Assembly (NCBI RefSeq): GCF_035083965.1
Contig: NC_089732.1
Span: forward strand, 14,614,424-14,678,423
Reading direction: 5' to 3'
Source of the DNA: Branchiostoma lanceolatum
Taxonomy: Eukaryota; Chordata; Leptocardii; Amphioxiformes; Branchiostomatidae
DNA: 64,000 nt
A model generated the notes under the pieces. It did not search any database. It saw nothing but the letters and a program-made list of their open reading frames with translations, and was not told the DNA's origin. The position numbers and the translations under genes are program-made. Numbering within the stretch: position 1 is the first letter of the stretch; every line of letters starts with the position of its first letter. Shown in pieces: positions 13,101-22,100 of this stretch.

Positions 13101-14040
13101 ACAAACGTTAAGTTGAGACTTAAGAAACGTCAATGCTTCCCATCCGCTGTTCTCAATATTTGGTTGTCCGTAGTTGCTTTATTGAATCCCCCTACCAGGA
13201 AACCTCTGTCCCTCATGTGCTTAAAAGATAACAAATATGATGCTTTAAGTAGATTAAAACGGGCTTAAAGGTCACCCAGATTTTGCAGTCATTGTCAACA
13301 ACACAGTCCTAGGATAATGTTGTGAAAACATGTAGTTAAGCATTTAGCCCAAAGCATACATTCTTTCGTGTATGCCTGTCTGTATGTGTGTCATTGCTGC
13401 ATTGTGCCGATAATTTATGACCCAACAGGTCAAACGTAAAATGCCCCACCTTGTTCAAGGCTTTGTTTACACTTTAGAAGTGTCCTGAAGGTGCATTTTT
13501 GGTTCCGACACAAGGCCACGCTGACCTAATTTTGTGAGTGGTATCCTTTTGGCACCTTTAAAGTTTTAAACTTATGCAACCGAGCGAAAACAAATTGACT
13601 AAAATCTGAAACTATCTTGACATCTAAATGATCTATCCGAAACAGCCCAACCCAAACCTTCCACAACCCAACCCTTGCCCAACCCAAGTCTGCCAAACAT
13701 CGATGGCATTTTGCCATACCAGCAGTCGATGATGATACGTATGGCTATTGCAGATTACAAACATCTCAAACCTGACCCAAACTATGTATCGTGTCATAGT
13801 TTGGGGTTACAAGTACTTCACTGCAATGTGAGCAGCATGACATTTCAGCATATATCTGCTAATTATATAGTATATACTATAGCATATATATCAAATGAAT
13901 ACAGAGTAGGCTACTGCTATCTATAGTTCAAAGTTCACATGTCGAAACTATACACACTATAGTTATGTCAGATACATGTACTTACCGGTGTAAACGCCTG
14001 ATAAAGACACCAAAATCAAGACCGAAATGTACACGGCCAT
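1174..14040 (-). CDS. Receptor-type protein tyrosine phosphatase with sushi and FN3 ectodomain (3' end beyond window)
   Basis: Twenty-two exons were spliced by eye, 5' to 3' on the minus strand: 14040-13986, 12603-12358, 11959-11894, 11707-11484, 10958-10892, 10715-10612, 10212-10011, 9613-9508, 9251-9111, 8876-8678, 8225-8183, 7991-7886, 7088-6883, 6153-6062, 5253-5166, 5058-4982, 4530-4494, 4290-4193, 3556-3437, 2707-2556, 2211-2076, 1323-1174. They total 2715 nt, an unbroken 905 codons. Order: signal peptide, EGF-like/sushi, stalk, FN3 modules, TM (about residues 495-516), juxtamembrane segment, PTP D1. The product should be a single-pass surface phosphatase that dephosphorylates phosphotyrosine. 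The last exon ends in the D1-D2 linker (LYGDTEVEV...), as in tandem-domain RPTPs, and has a good donor at 1173, so a D2 domain probably lies left of position 1. The gene is divergent from the kinase gene at 16063 and shares its ectodomain and TM exons. Exact junctions are inferred, not from transcripts. Confidence 0.88.
1430..1612. repeat. Foldback MITE, copy 2 (partial)
   Basis: Shares CCGTCAGCCAATCAGATA..., GGAAAGTTACCAACCAATCA and CGTGATTGGTTGGTGAT with the element at 300-555. Terminal parts are eroded. It sits in an intron of the phosphatase gene. Confidence 0.6.
3906..3945. repeat. (TCAA)n simple repeat
   Basis: About ten units of ATCA/TCAA follow GTAACAAGT, possibly the tail of a retroposed element. 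It is intronic in the phosphatase gene. Confidence 0.6.
4660..4885. repeat. Foldback MITE, copy 3
   Basis: Left end GGGCGTACCGGCTTGCG (about 4677) is inverse to right end CGCAGGCCGGTAC (about 4845). Internal AGCCAATCACG and GATTTGCTGA blocks correspond to those of the copy at 300-555. Confidence 0.7.
6496..6596. repeat. Perfect 31-nt inverted repeat (hairpin)
   Basis: The arm at 6496-6526 (TTCTCCAAGCAGAGG...) is the exact reverse complement of the arm at 6566-6596, with a 39-nt loop. It lies in the intron between juxtamembrane and first PTP exons. A short related fragment (CTCCAAGCAGAGG) recurs near 18525, suggesting a dispersed MITE family. Confidence 0.75.
6883..7991 (-). other. TM exon and juxtamembrane exon of the phosphatase
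   Basis: Exon 7991-7886 encodes [10 protein letters not shown], then a hydrophobic helix ([20 protein letters not shown]) and the stop-transfer end YYCR. Exon 7088-6883 adds [12 protein letters not shown], an acidic Asn-rich stretch and two tyrosine motifs, GAYNTI and VVYDNV. The second fits the loose ITIM/SH2 consensus (V-x-Y-x-x-V). The TM exon is almost identical in protein and DNA to the kinase gene's TM exon at 24281-24401, and both end in phase 2 with the same CG|GTGAG donor. The GAY motif recurs in the kinase juxtamembrane exon (GAYATV). Confidence 0.9.
7215..7425 (+). repeat. Probable tRNA-derived SINE
   Basis: Starts with a tRNA-like head (GGGTCGTGTGGCGTATCGGC) and continues through GAGAAAGGCACTTTACACGA. 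It sits in an intron of the phosphatase gene. The boundaries are approximate. Confidence 0.45.
9690..9850 (+). repeat. Possible degenerate SINE
   Basis: Contains a tRNA-head-like stretch with a box-B-like GTGAGTTCGATCATGG at about 9730 and an upstream TGTGGTAAGTGG. It lies between FN3 exons of the phosphatase gene. Confidence 0.4.
11145..11434 (+). repeat. tRNA-derived SINE, family A copy 1
   Basis: An internal Pol III box A-like TGGCCTAATTGGTAGAG (about 11148-11165) and box B-like GAGTTCGAACTCC (11191-11203) precede a non-tRNA body and an (ACTTTA)n 3' tail. It lies in an intron of the phosphatase gene, opposite to the gene. A second family member is at 57421-57706. Confidence 0.75.
11894..11959 (-). 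other. 66-nt stalk cassette exon (phase 1-1), phosphatase gene
   Basis: A 66-nt symmetric phase 1-1 exon encodes [20 protein letters not shown] followed by ER, a Ser/Thr/Pro-rich spacer likely to be O-glycosylated. The same cassette, same length and phase, occurs four times in the kinase gene (20648, 23021, 23619, 23837). The intron upstream, about 12000-12250, also aligns by eye with the intron before the kinase copy at 20648. Confidence 0.8.
12358..12603 (-). other. EGF-like/sushi (CCP) exon, phosphatase gene
   Basis: A single 246-nt exon encodes a short cysteine-rich EGF-like start ([15 protein letters not shown], then SEANGYIC) running directly into a complete sushi module: [40 protein letters not shown]. 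The sushi module has its four Cys and conserved Trp. It is the closest relative of the three such exons in the kinase gene. Extracellular and ligand-facing; probably a protein or glycan recognition module. The ligand is unknown. Confidence 0.9.
13400..13705. repeat. Dispersed repeat family P, copy 1
   Basis: Shares blocks ATGACCCAACAGGTCAAACG, CAAGGCTTTGTTTACA, AAGGCCACGCTGACCTAATT and CCAACCCTTGCCCAACCCAA with copies at 14600-14955 and 18420-18790. Each longer copy begins and ends with a GGTCAAA...GTTTACA block in the same orientation. It is non-coding and lies in the phosphatase first intron. Confidence 0.6.
13986..14040 (-). other. Signal-peptide exon of the phosphatase
   Basis: ATG at 14040-14038 opens [18 protein letters not shown], a classical signal peptide, ending in phase 1 at a GTAAG donor. 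The frame is open upstream, but no in-frame ATG is seen nearby. Length (55 nt), phase and start match the kinase gene's first exon (16063-16117), which supports this start. Cleavage is probably just before the EFC of the next exon. Confidence 0.85.
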
Positions 14041-14044
14041 CTTT

Positions 14045-14071
14045 TTATAATCGTTTCCTTCTTTTGCCCAT
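14045..14071 (-). promoter_or_regulatory. uORF in the phosphatase 5' leader
   Basis: ATG at 14071-14069 opens an 8-codon frame (MGKRRKRL) whose TAA ends 4 nt before the main ATG at 14040. The kinase gene has a matching uORF at the homologous place. It may limit translation of the receptor. Confidence 0.5.
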
Positions 14072-14599
14072 GTGCAAAATGATAACTCTGAAAACAAGCA
14101 GCCTTCCGCCTGACAAAAAGTAGTGCTCTGCCCTAACACTACAATTATCACTGCAGTAACAACTTAATTGACCCCTGTTGCCAACGTAAACGTTATCAGT
14201 GACTGCCGTGTACTTGTGAAGACCATGTTGTCTTTAGTAAATTAGTGTAGAGACTCCCATTCGCTAATTAGTATTCTTCAGGTTTATCGCTCTAAGATAG
14301 GCGACTGAATCCTTCCTTCGCGTACAATCATATCACTACGCACGAATCTGGCGAATCACTGAGGTCAACAGTCAGTGTTGCTGAACAGGTTTTGTAGGCG
14401 CAGAAAGCCTGGTAATTATCTGGATACTTAGCTGTTACAGACACTTTTATATTTCGTCACGAATGAACAAACTTGAAGATTATGTCAATGTTTTATTGTG
14501 TCAATACCATTGCGATGAAGCAGTGATTTGAAGAAGTTAATGTACTTAGAACCTATCTGCCCCTAAAGTGGAGAATCGTTTATATTGTATGTCTATTGT

Positions 14600-14955
14600 G
14601 CCTATAATTGATGACCCAACAGGTCAACCGTAAAATGCCCCACCTTGTTCAAGGCTTTGTTTACATCTTAAAGAAGTCCTGTTTGCGCAGTCTTCGTGAT
14701 AACAGAAGGCCACACTGACTTAATTTGGTTAATTACGTCCCCTGGGCACCCTAAAACTGATGCGAGAGAGAAATGTTTTAGATCGAAGTGAAATTTAGGT
14801 GATCAACTCGACCCTTGCCCAACCCAATCCAACTTTGCTGAACCCAGCCCTGTCAGCCATCGTTGCACGGTGACCTACCAGATAGGTCAAACGAATATGC
14901 GCCACAAGGTTTAAGATTTGTTTACGCCGGGGACTGCCAGGGGCTTTTACATTTT
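14600..14955. repeat. Dispersed repeat family P, copy 2
   Basis: Begins near ATGACCCAACAGGTCAACCG, contains AAGGCCACACTGACTTAATT and CCCTTGCCCAACCCAATCC, and ends with ATAGGTCAAACG then GTTTACG. It lies in the divergent promoter interval. Confidence 0.6.
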
Positions 14956-16035
14956 GTCGAAGGCATACAAAGTGTAAAACCAATTCGAAGATATAAGTAA
15001 GCATAGGATATAATAAAGGAGTACATAAACTGCCATTGAAGAAGAAAGCAAAAATTTACAAAAACAACTGTAAAACCGTAGGCCGAATGTTTAACTATTT
15101 ACGGTATCTGATAGGTATACAGGCAGAATGGGCTATTTTCGTAACAATGTACAGCACTAATTGAAATCTTTATAATAACATTGTGGCTGCGTATCTAAAA
15201 AGACCTGTTCTTCTAAATATTCATCATTTCTTGAATTGACTAAACATACACCGTAAACGAACAATGTGGTGAAATTCTGAAAATAAACAAGTGGAATTTT
15301 TGCAAAGGATGTGCCAATAATGACATATGATATGAAATGTCACCCAAATTATGAAGATAAAATCGCTATATAGGGATGGGCCTTAGCCTTTGAATGTCTT
15401 CACCAAACGAGTACTCCCTGAGGATAGCCCTTTGATGTCAACAAATCCTTGAACAATGTTTGGAATTTTAGTTTGACCTCCCGGTTCATCAATTAACGAT
15501 ACAACAAAGACATAACCACACAAACGATCCTACGCTTCTTTACGTACCCAATAGTTCATATCGCAAGTTTGTCACAATGATTTGAGGTATCGTCTTAACT
15601 GCAAAATGTTGATAATGATTAGAGAAATCTGGAAAATCTTCATATTTGTTTAGTCCTAACAAAAGATAATCGTGCCATTAACAGATAGGTGCCCAAATAA
15701 TTGGTTCCCCCACGGCTACAGTACCAGTTCGACGACTCTAAATGTTGACCTTTAGTGATTTGATGTACATGTAAATTGTGCGTAAGGATATGTATGTACG
15801 TAAAGATGTGCTTTGGTCTTGTTTTGTTCGGACTAAAAACAACAAACGTCACGAAAATTAACGAGCATATGAAATCGTACTTTGCACAGGCAGATGGCTA
15901 TCATTACGATGGCCTCATTTATGTGTTAGCAATGATTATACTGTGATCAAATAATCAATCGCAGAGACAACTGTGTCAGAGTAGCGAACTACTTTTGTTC
16001 AGCGGAAAGATTCTTGCTGAGTTATCATTGTGCAC

Positions 16036-16056
16036 ATGAACGAAAGACGTTTGTAA
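16036..16056 (+). promoter_or_regulatory. uORF in the kinase 5' leader
   Basis: ATG at 16036 opens a six-codon frame (MNERRL) with TAA at 16054-16056, 6 nt before the receptor ATG at 16063. Position and basic character match the phosphatase uORF. Confidence 0.5.
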
Positions 16057-16062
16057 AAAAAG

Positions 16063-16117
16063 ATGGCCGTGGACGTTTTCTTCTTGATTTTGATCTGTTC
16101 AACCTGCGTTCTTAGTG
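16063..16117 (+). other. Signal-peptide exon of the kinase, ending at a GC donor
   Basis: Encodes [18 protein letters not shown], a clear signal peptide, in 55 nt ending in phase 1. The only donor that preserves the phase is G|GCAAGT at 16118, a GC-AG type site. The paralogous phosphatase exon has a normal GTAAG at this place. Confidence 0.8.
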
Positions 16118-19100
16118 GCAAGTATATGTTTCTGACATACAAATTTAACAGTGTATAGTTTTCTATAATAGTTAACGGACTTAAGATACGAATGAAAGTG
16201 CCATGCTCAGTCTTAATTTGCTATAATATTGTACATTTGTAATAAGATTTCAGAGACCTGAGACCTCTGTGAGATGATTAGAGCTTCTGTAAATGTCTGT
16301 TCTATTTTTTTTCAACCTTTATTTAACCTTGAAAGCATTTAGCACGTTTGTCTCATCTATTGCGGAAAGATTGTAATTGGCATAATATATTTCAATTGTT
16401 CAACATTTCAATTGTTCAACATTTAATCACTTATATGCAAATGATTTCCATTTTACAAAGTACCACCCTATTGGCACAAACGGTATCTATAGATGCTTCA
16501 CCTGCAGCCATAAATCACATAAGTTACATGTATTGAGGTCCTATTATGGAATTATAGGATTTCCTACAAGTAAGTCCCAAGTCACAATCGGCATGATGAT
16601 TGTATTATGTTCATCTCTGCCTAAGGTATCTATATTTCGAAATCATGAAAACCCATGATCCTTCTTTTCCTGGAGTATCCTTTTTCGAAGATTTTAACAA
16701 AAACGTCCCTGTAGTACCACAACACAAAAATGTCCAGGACAAATGATACAGAAACCGACAATTCTGCTGCAGTACCGAAAAAAACCACCAGGTGACCAAA
16801 AATCCGCCAAAAACAATACCATTAGTTTAATGGAAATTCAAACATAAACATCAAACGTAAATATTAAATATGAATAGGAATGACAAACTAATCTAATCCA
16901 AATTCTGTGACAATGTCACTTCTGAATGTGACTCAATATCCGTTCGATACAGGAGATAAAGGAATATGAAATGTGTCGAAATGTTTTCAGTATTTCTAGT
17001 TCACATTCGTTTTACATTTTAGAACGAAGAGCCATGCTGTCCAAAACTTCCTCAATCATTTACGTTTTTTCTAGTCAGTCAATCCTCTGCACCTTCAACT
17101 TACTCTGTACCCTATGGCCTCATAGTTAAACTGTAATTATTGATAAGTGAATAATGATAATATAATTATCCGAAAAAACAAATTAAATAGCAGTTTAGCT
17201 TACTGCACTCACTCAGCCATACAAGCTGTCAAAATCTTTCTAACATTTCCCTGTAATATTTCAGGTCACTTCAATAAGACTTTACTTTTTATCAAGAATG
17301 CTTCTCTCTCTGGCATTTAATTGTGATTTTTGTTTTCGGCCCACAGATTTCTGTTCTCCCAACCCCTGTTACGCCGGGACCTGTTTAAACGAAGCAAACG
17401 GTTACACCTGCGAATATTGTCCGATACTCCCAGCTCCAGAGAATGGTTTCATAAACGGCGGATCTGATTATAACGACGTGGTCCAGTTTACCTGTAACCA
17501 TGGATATCTGCTGATAGGAGAGTCCAGCCTGAGGTGCCAGGCTCACGCGAAATGGTCTGGATCAAACCCAATATGCATAGGTAACAGTGATACAAATCGT
17601 TGAATATAATACGCCTTGGTGATTGTTTAATCAAGATACAAAATGCCATTAGTATTTTCAAGTATTTCTATTTTTTATACATTTACGTGGAAGTGGCCAG
17701 GCTAGGGCACAAAGACACCTTATAGGAGAATGGTTACATTGAACATTACTAGGAACTAGAACAAGGGCCCGCTGCATGGCACAGTTATTGTTATGGAGAT
17801 TTACAAATAGTTGCAGAGGCCCGTCATTTTTTTATGTATAAAAGTATCCAGTCTTTCCGTTTTCAAAATATTTGAAGCTAAGTGTTGGCGTACATTTTTT
17901 TCTTTAAACACACATTCAGGGCCCTCTGATTTTACTCCAACATCGGTTCGTGTAGCAGCCACATCATCAAGGGAGATTCAACTAACCTGGAACCTAACTA
18001 GATACGCGGATCATGTGCAGGGATTTATGATTTCCGTACAACAAGAAGGGAGTGCCGATGTTTTTACCGTCGAGGTTACAAAAAATGCAAGTCTACCATT
18101 CACCCACACAGTGGAAAACCTCATACCCTATACTAATTACAAATTCTGGATCGTCGCCAAAATCGGTGACTTACACAGTGACAGAAGTCAGAACGTCAGT
18201 GAAAGGACACTGGGAGGTTTGTAGTTGGTTTATTGTCTTAGGTTATTTGCAATCATTTTATGTGTGGTATTTTACAAAATAAAGGAAATGTGGGCGGAAT
18301 AAAACACTATATCTTGGCTTGCGTTTATCAATTTTAAGACCACTGTGACGAATGGTGATATGAAAAGTTGGCAACCCTCTGCCCCAAAAGCGTAGATTCG
18401 TTCGTATGTAAAATCTGCCGATAACTGATAACTCGACACGTCAAATGTAAAATAACCCAAGGCTTTGTTTACATCTAATAGATGTGATGAAGCTGTACAA
18501 TTTTAGTGACGACATAATACTCTCCAAGCAGAGGATGGGTTCCGGCAGGTTTTTGACGTGTTTTAGGCATTTTTTCGTGTAACGACACAAGGCCACACTG
18601 ACTTAATTCGGTTAATGACGTCCACATTAAAGGTCCACATTTTCAGATCGAAGTAAAATTTAAACTCAGGTCAACCCTGCCCTTACCTACCCCAATCTAA
18701 CTTTGCCAAATCAAACCCTGTCAAACATCGATGACCTAGCAGACATGACATGTCAAGCAAAATGCTTTGTTTACATCGAGGGCTTTTATATTTTCAATCT
18801 ATCTAACATTTTTGTTATAGTATTTCAGGTTAACTTCAATTAGACTTTCCTTTTCATCAAGCATGCTTTTCTGGCATCTGATGAATGTGAATTTTGTTCT
18901 CGGTTCACAGAGTTCTGTTCCCGAAACCCCTGTCCGTCTTACGAAACCTGTATAAGCGAGGCAAACGGTTGCATCTGTGCATGGTGCCCTATACTCTCAG
19001 CTCCAGAGAATGGTGCCATCAGCGGCGGTTCTTCATATGCAGACGTGGTCCAGTACACCTGTAACCATGGATACCAGATGATAGGGGATTCCAACCGCTT

Positions 19101-22100
19101 GTGCCAGTCTAATGCGGCATGGTCTGGAGCAGACCCAACATGCATAGGTAACAGTGATTACCTAATAAAAAACAGCAAATGCGCAAAACTAGCAGTACTG
19201 TTAAATACGCCTACGTCTCGGAAATTGTGTTGCCGTGATGAAAAAAAAAGAGTTTCTCTTATTAACGTTGGGTAACCTAAATTCGCGGGGTACTTAAATT
19301 CGGGATTTTTCGAAAACGGGGTATTTAGGGATATGTGCTAGATGCAACATCAGTAATACCGCTAGAAATGCAAACTTGACAGACTAACGTATTCAGAACA
19401 CTGTCTGAAAAGCTTCGATAACCATGCATTAGAAGGCGACGAGGTTAAAAACTCTCCGTCCCTTATTGGAACAGTCTGAGGGCTTGGTGGGAGAATTACA
19501 CAACATTGTTGTCGGCTGGTTTATAAGAAAAATGTCACATCCGCTTCCTGCTAAACACAATTATTTACAAGACAACTTATTACAATCTCTTTTGCTAACC
19601 TGCAACTGGATTCTAAGTGTGATTAATCATCAAAACTCCTCTCTGTTGCTACACCCTACGGCACGTGTATTTTCCCGCCGCCATATTGTTAACCAGAATC
19701 CTGTTGTCAAGCAGACGACAAAGGTTTGTGAGGAACACTTTTTTGTCTAAATGCTGCGTGTGATAGTGGACTGAGGAAGATATTTTCCTCAAAGTTTGCT
19801 CCTAACACAACAAGGAACACATGGACATAGTAGTATTACCATTGCTACGGCATCCAGCTAACTTGCCATGAATAATGTAACGTTACACGTTGCCCGATGA
19901 TGACGATGGGCCGACTTTGAGTGAAGTTCAACCGACTCAACACACGGCTTGTTCCCGAACTGGCCTGATGTGTGCGGTACGGCCGTTTTTTCGTGTATTT
20001 TTTTACTTGGACACGTCTATATCCATAGCACTCTCCTCAAGCCAAGGATGGAACGAATAGCTGCTGTATAAAATGTGATTAGCGGTAAGATATTCAAGAC
20101 GAATCTTCTCTCCCGAATTAATGTGCCCCCCTGTCCGACAGCACTGTCATTCTGCGTGCGGCGGACGGTAGTTTTAAGTTGAAATATTGTGGTGTCAGCA
20201 CGACTAGAGACAAAATCTACCATATATATGATTAGTGCAAAGATAGTACATGATACTGACAGAATTATAGAAAAAAAGGGTGGTTTATTGTTCTGCTAGA
20301 TTGATTTCAGTCAACCATTATCGGAAAAATCCCGAATTTAGGTTACCCAACGTTACCCTTTTTTTCAATTTCATACTTGTAATAGTCAGCGCACAAAGGC
20401 AGCTTACAGTGGTTAATTGGAGGATCCCTGAGAACAATAACCAAACACTTGTTACTTAGAGGTTAATGTGTATAGTCTCTCCTAGATTAGCTCGCGACAG
20501 AGTAAACTGGATTCTGTCAAGGGAGGGTTCTTCCTTAACGAGTGAGATTACACCATAAGATTATAATGATGAGAGCCTTCCAGTGTACGAATTGTTAAGC
20601 TAAGTGTTGATACTTTTGTCAGAAAACAATGCCCTGTTTCCTTTTAGTGTCTTCAGATATCACCACAACACCGGTTCCTGCAGTAGCCACATTATCAGAC
20701 CCACCGGAAGGAGGTTTGTATTTGGTTTAATTTTTTTTGATGTTTCCAAGTATTTTATGTCAAATGCTATAATACGCACGATGATTATGGAAAGAAGATC
20801 ATAAACTGTTTGATGTATTACAATTGTTGGTCTTGTCTCATAAAATGTATGCATGTGTGAGAGTCATATTCTTTGGCCGAATTATATTTGATATTTCATC
20901 ACTAATTAGGCAAATTACTTCAACATCTACATGCGCTATGCGTGGTGATGTGCACCTTATCACAAATATGAATTGTCCCAATCGAGCCACAAAGACACTA
21001 TGGCATTTTTAAAAATGAAAATCAAATATGAAAATCAGAACTTATTCCCAAAGTTGGTATTTGCTTTTGTTTAGGCAGCCAAAGATTACATATGTTACAG
21101 TGAAGTTCTATCATGGGATTACATGATTTACTCATTAATCATGCAAATCAAGTTGTGTCAACACGTTTGCAGTATTGTCAGATAACTTTTTTTTTTACAT
21201 TTCAGAAGAGCTATTTTGTCCGACATTCTCATGAGCTCAGCCTGTTTTATGCAGCAGTACAGTCATTCAATTCTCTGTAACTCACTCTGTTCCCTATAGC
21301 CAGTTGTACCGCGACTGGGTGTAACTGTGCTTAGTTGATAATCAAAATATATCATCTTGTCCTGCAGAAAAAAAGAAAACTTAGATTGCATTTAAGCTTA
21401 CTGTGCTCACTCACTCAGCCAAGCAAGCGGTCAAAGTCTTTCTAACATTTCCTTGGATATTTCAGGTAAATCTCAGGAAGACTATCCTTTTTATCAAGTA
21501 TGCTCCATTGGCATCTAATAATTGTGATGTTTGTTTTCGGTCCACAGAGTTCTGCTCCCCTAACCCCTGTCCCCGGGTCGGAACCTGTATAAACGAAGCA
21601 AACGGTTACAAATGTACATTTTGCCCGAAACTCCCGGCTCCAGAGAATGGTGCCATAAACGGTGGTGCCGAATATAACGACGTGGTCCAGTTTACCTGTA
21701 ACCTTGGATACCATCTGGTAGGAGAGTCCAGCCTGAGGTGTCAGGCTGCCGCGACATGGTCTGGAGAAAGCCCAACATGCATACTAGGTAAAAGTGATAA
21801 CCAATTCTACAGCTAATGAGCACACACTAGCAGATAGAGGCGCTGAATAAGCGTTGGTTATTGTTTCAAAAATAAAGATAAATGTCGCAGGATTTGAAGT
21901 CATATGATGGAAAACACCACAATAATAGCTTGATTGATTATGAAAATTAGGTCACGATTAGCATAGTTTGCGTCTGATTTTAAACACCTTCAGTTGCCCT
22001 TATTAAGTATTAAACGAAAATGCCCTTGCAGCAGAATTACCTGCATAAGACCCCAATCCTAAATCACTTCTTTACGACTTCAAAAGGTATATGCCATACA

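Larger units (their letters stand above)
14041..16062. promoter_or_regulatory. Divergent promoter interval of the phosphatase and kinase genes
   Basis: About 2 kb separates the two start codons, with no coding exon seen. Both ends carry homologous 5' leader sequence: GAGTTATCATTTTGCACATG on the phosphatase side (minus strand, about 14090-14069) and GAGTTATCATTGTGCACATG on the kinase side (about 16019-16038). Further upstream similarity reaches GCGGAAG. This fits duplicated promoters in inverted orientation, so the genes may be co-regulated. No convincing TATA box was identified. Repeat family P occupies 14600-14955. Confidence 0.55.
17347..21787 (+). other. Three EGF-like/sushi exons and one FN3 exon of the kinase ectodomain
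   Basis: Sushi exons are 17347-17580, 18911-19147 and 21548-21787, all phase 1-1. Each has the pattern C-x3-PC-x4-5-TC, (N/S)EANG, then a full CCP module (CPxLxAPENG, VVQxTCNxGY, four Cys, W). The FN3 exon 17920-18216 (98 codons) reads [40 protein letters not shown]. The sushi exons and about 150 nt of upstream intron (CTTTCTAACATTTCC...TTTCAGGT...TTTTCGG) repeat together. They therefore arose by tandem duplication of an intron-exon cassette. A stalk cassette at 20648-20713 sits between the second and third sushi exons. Confidence 0.88.
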
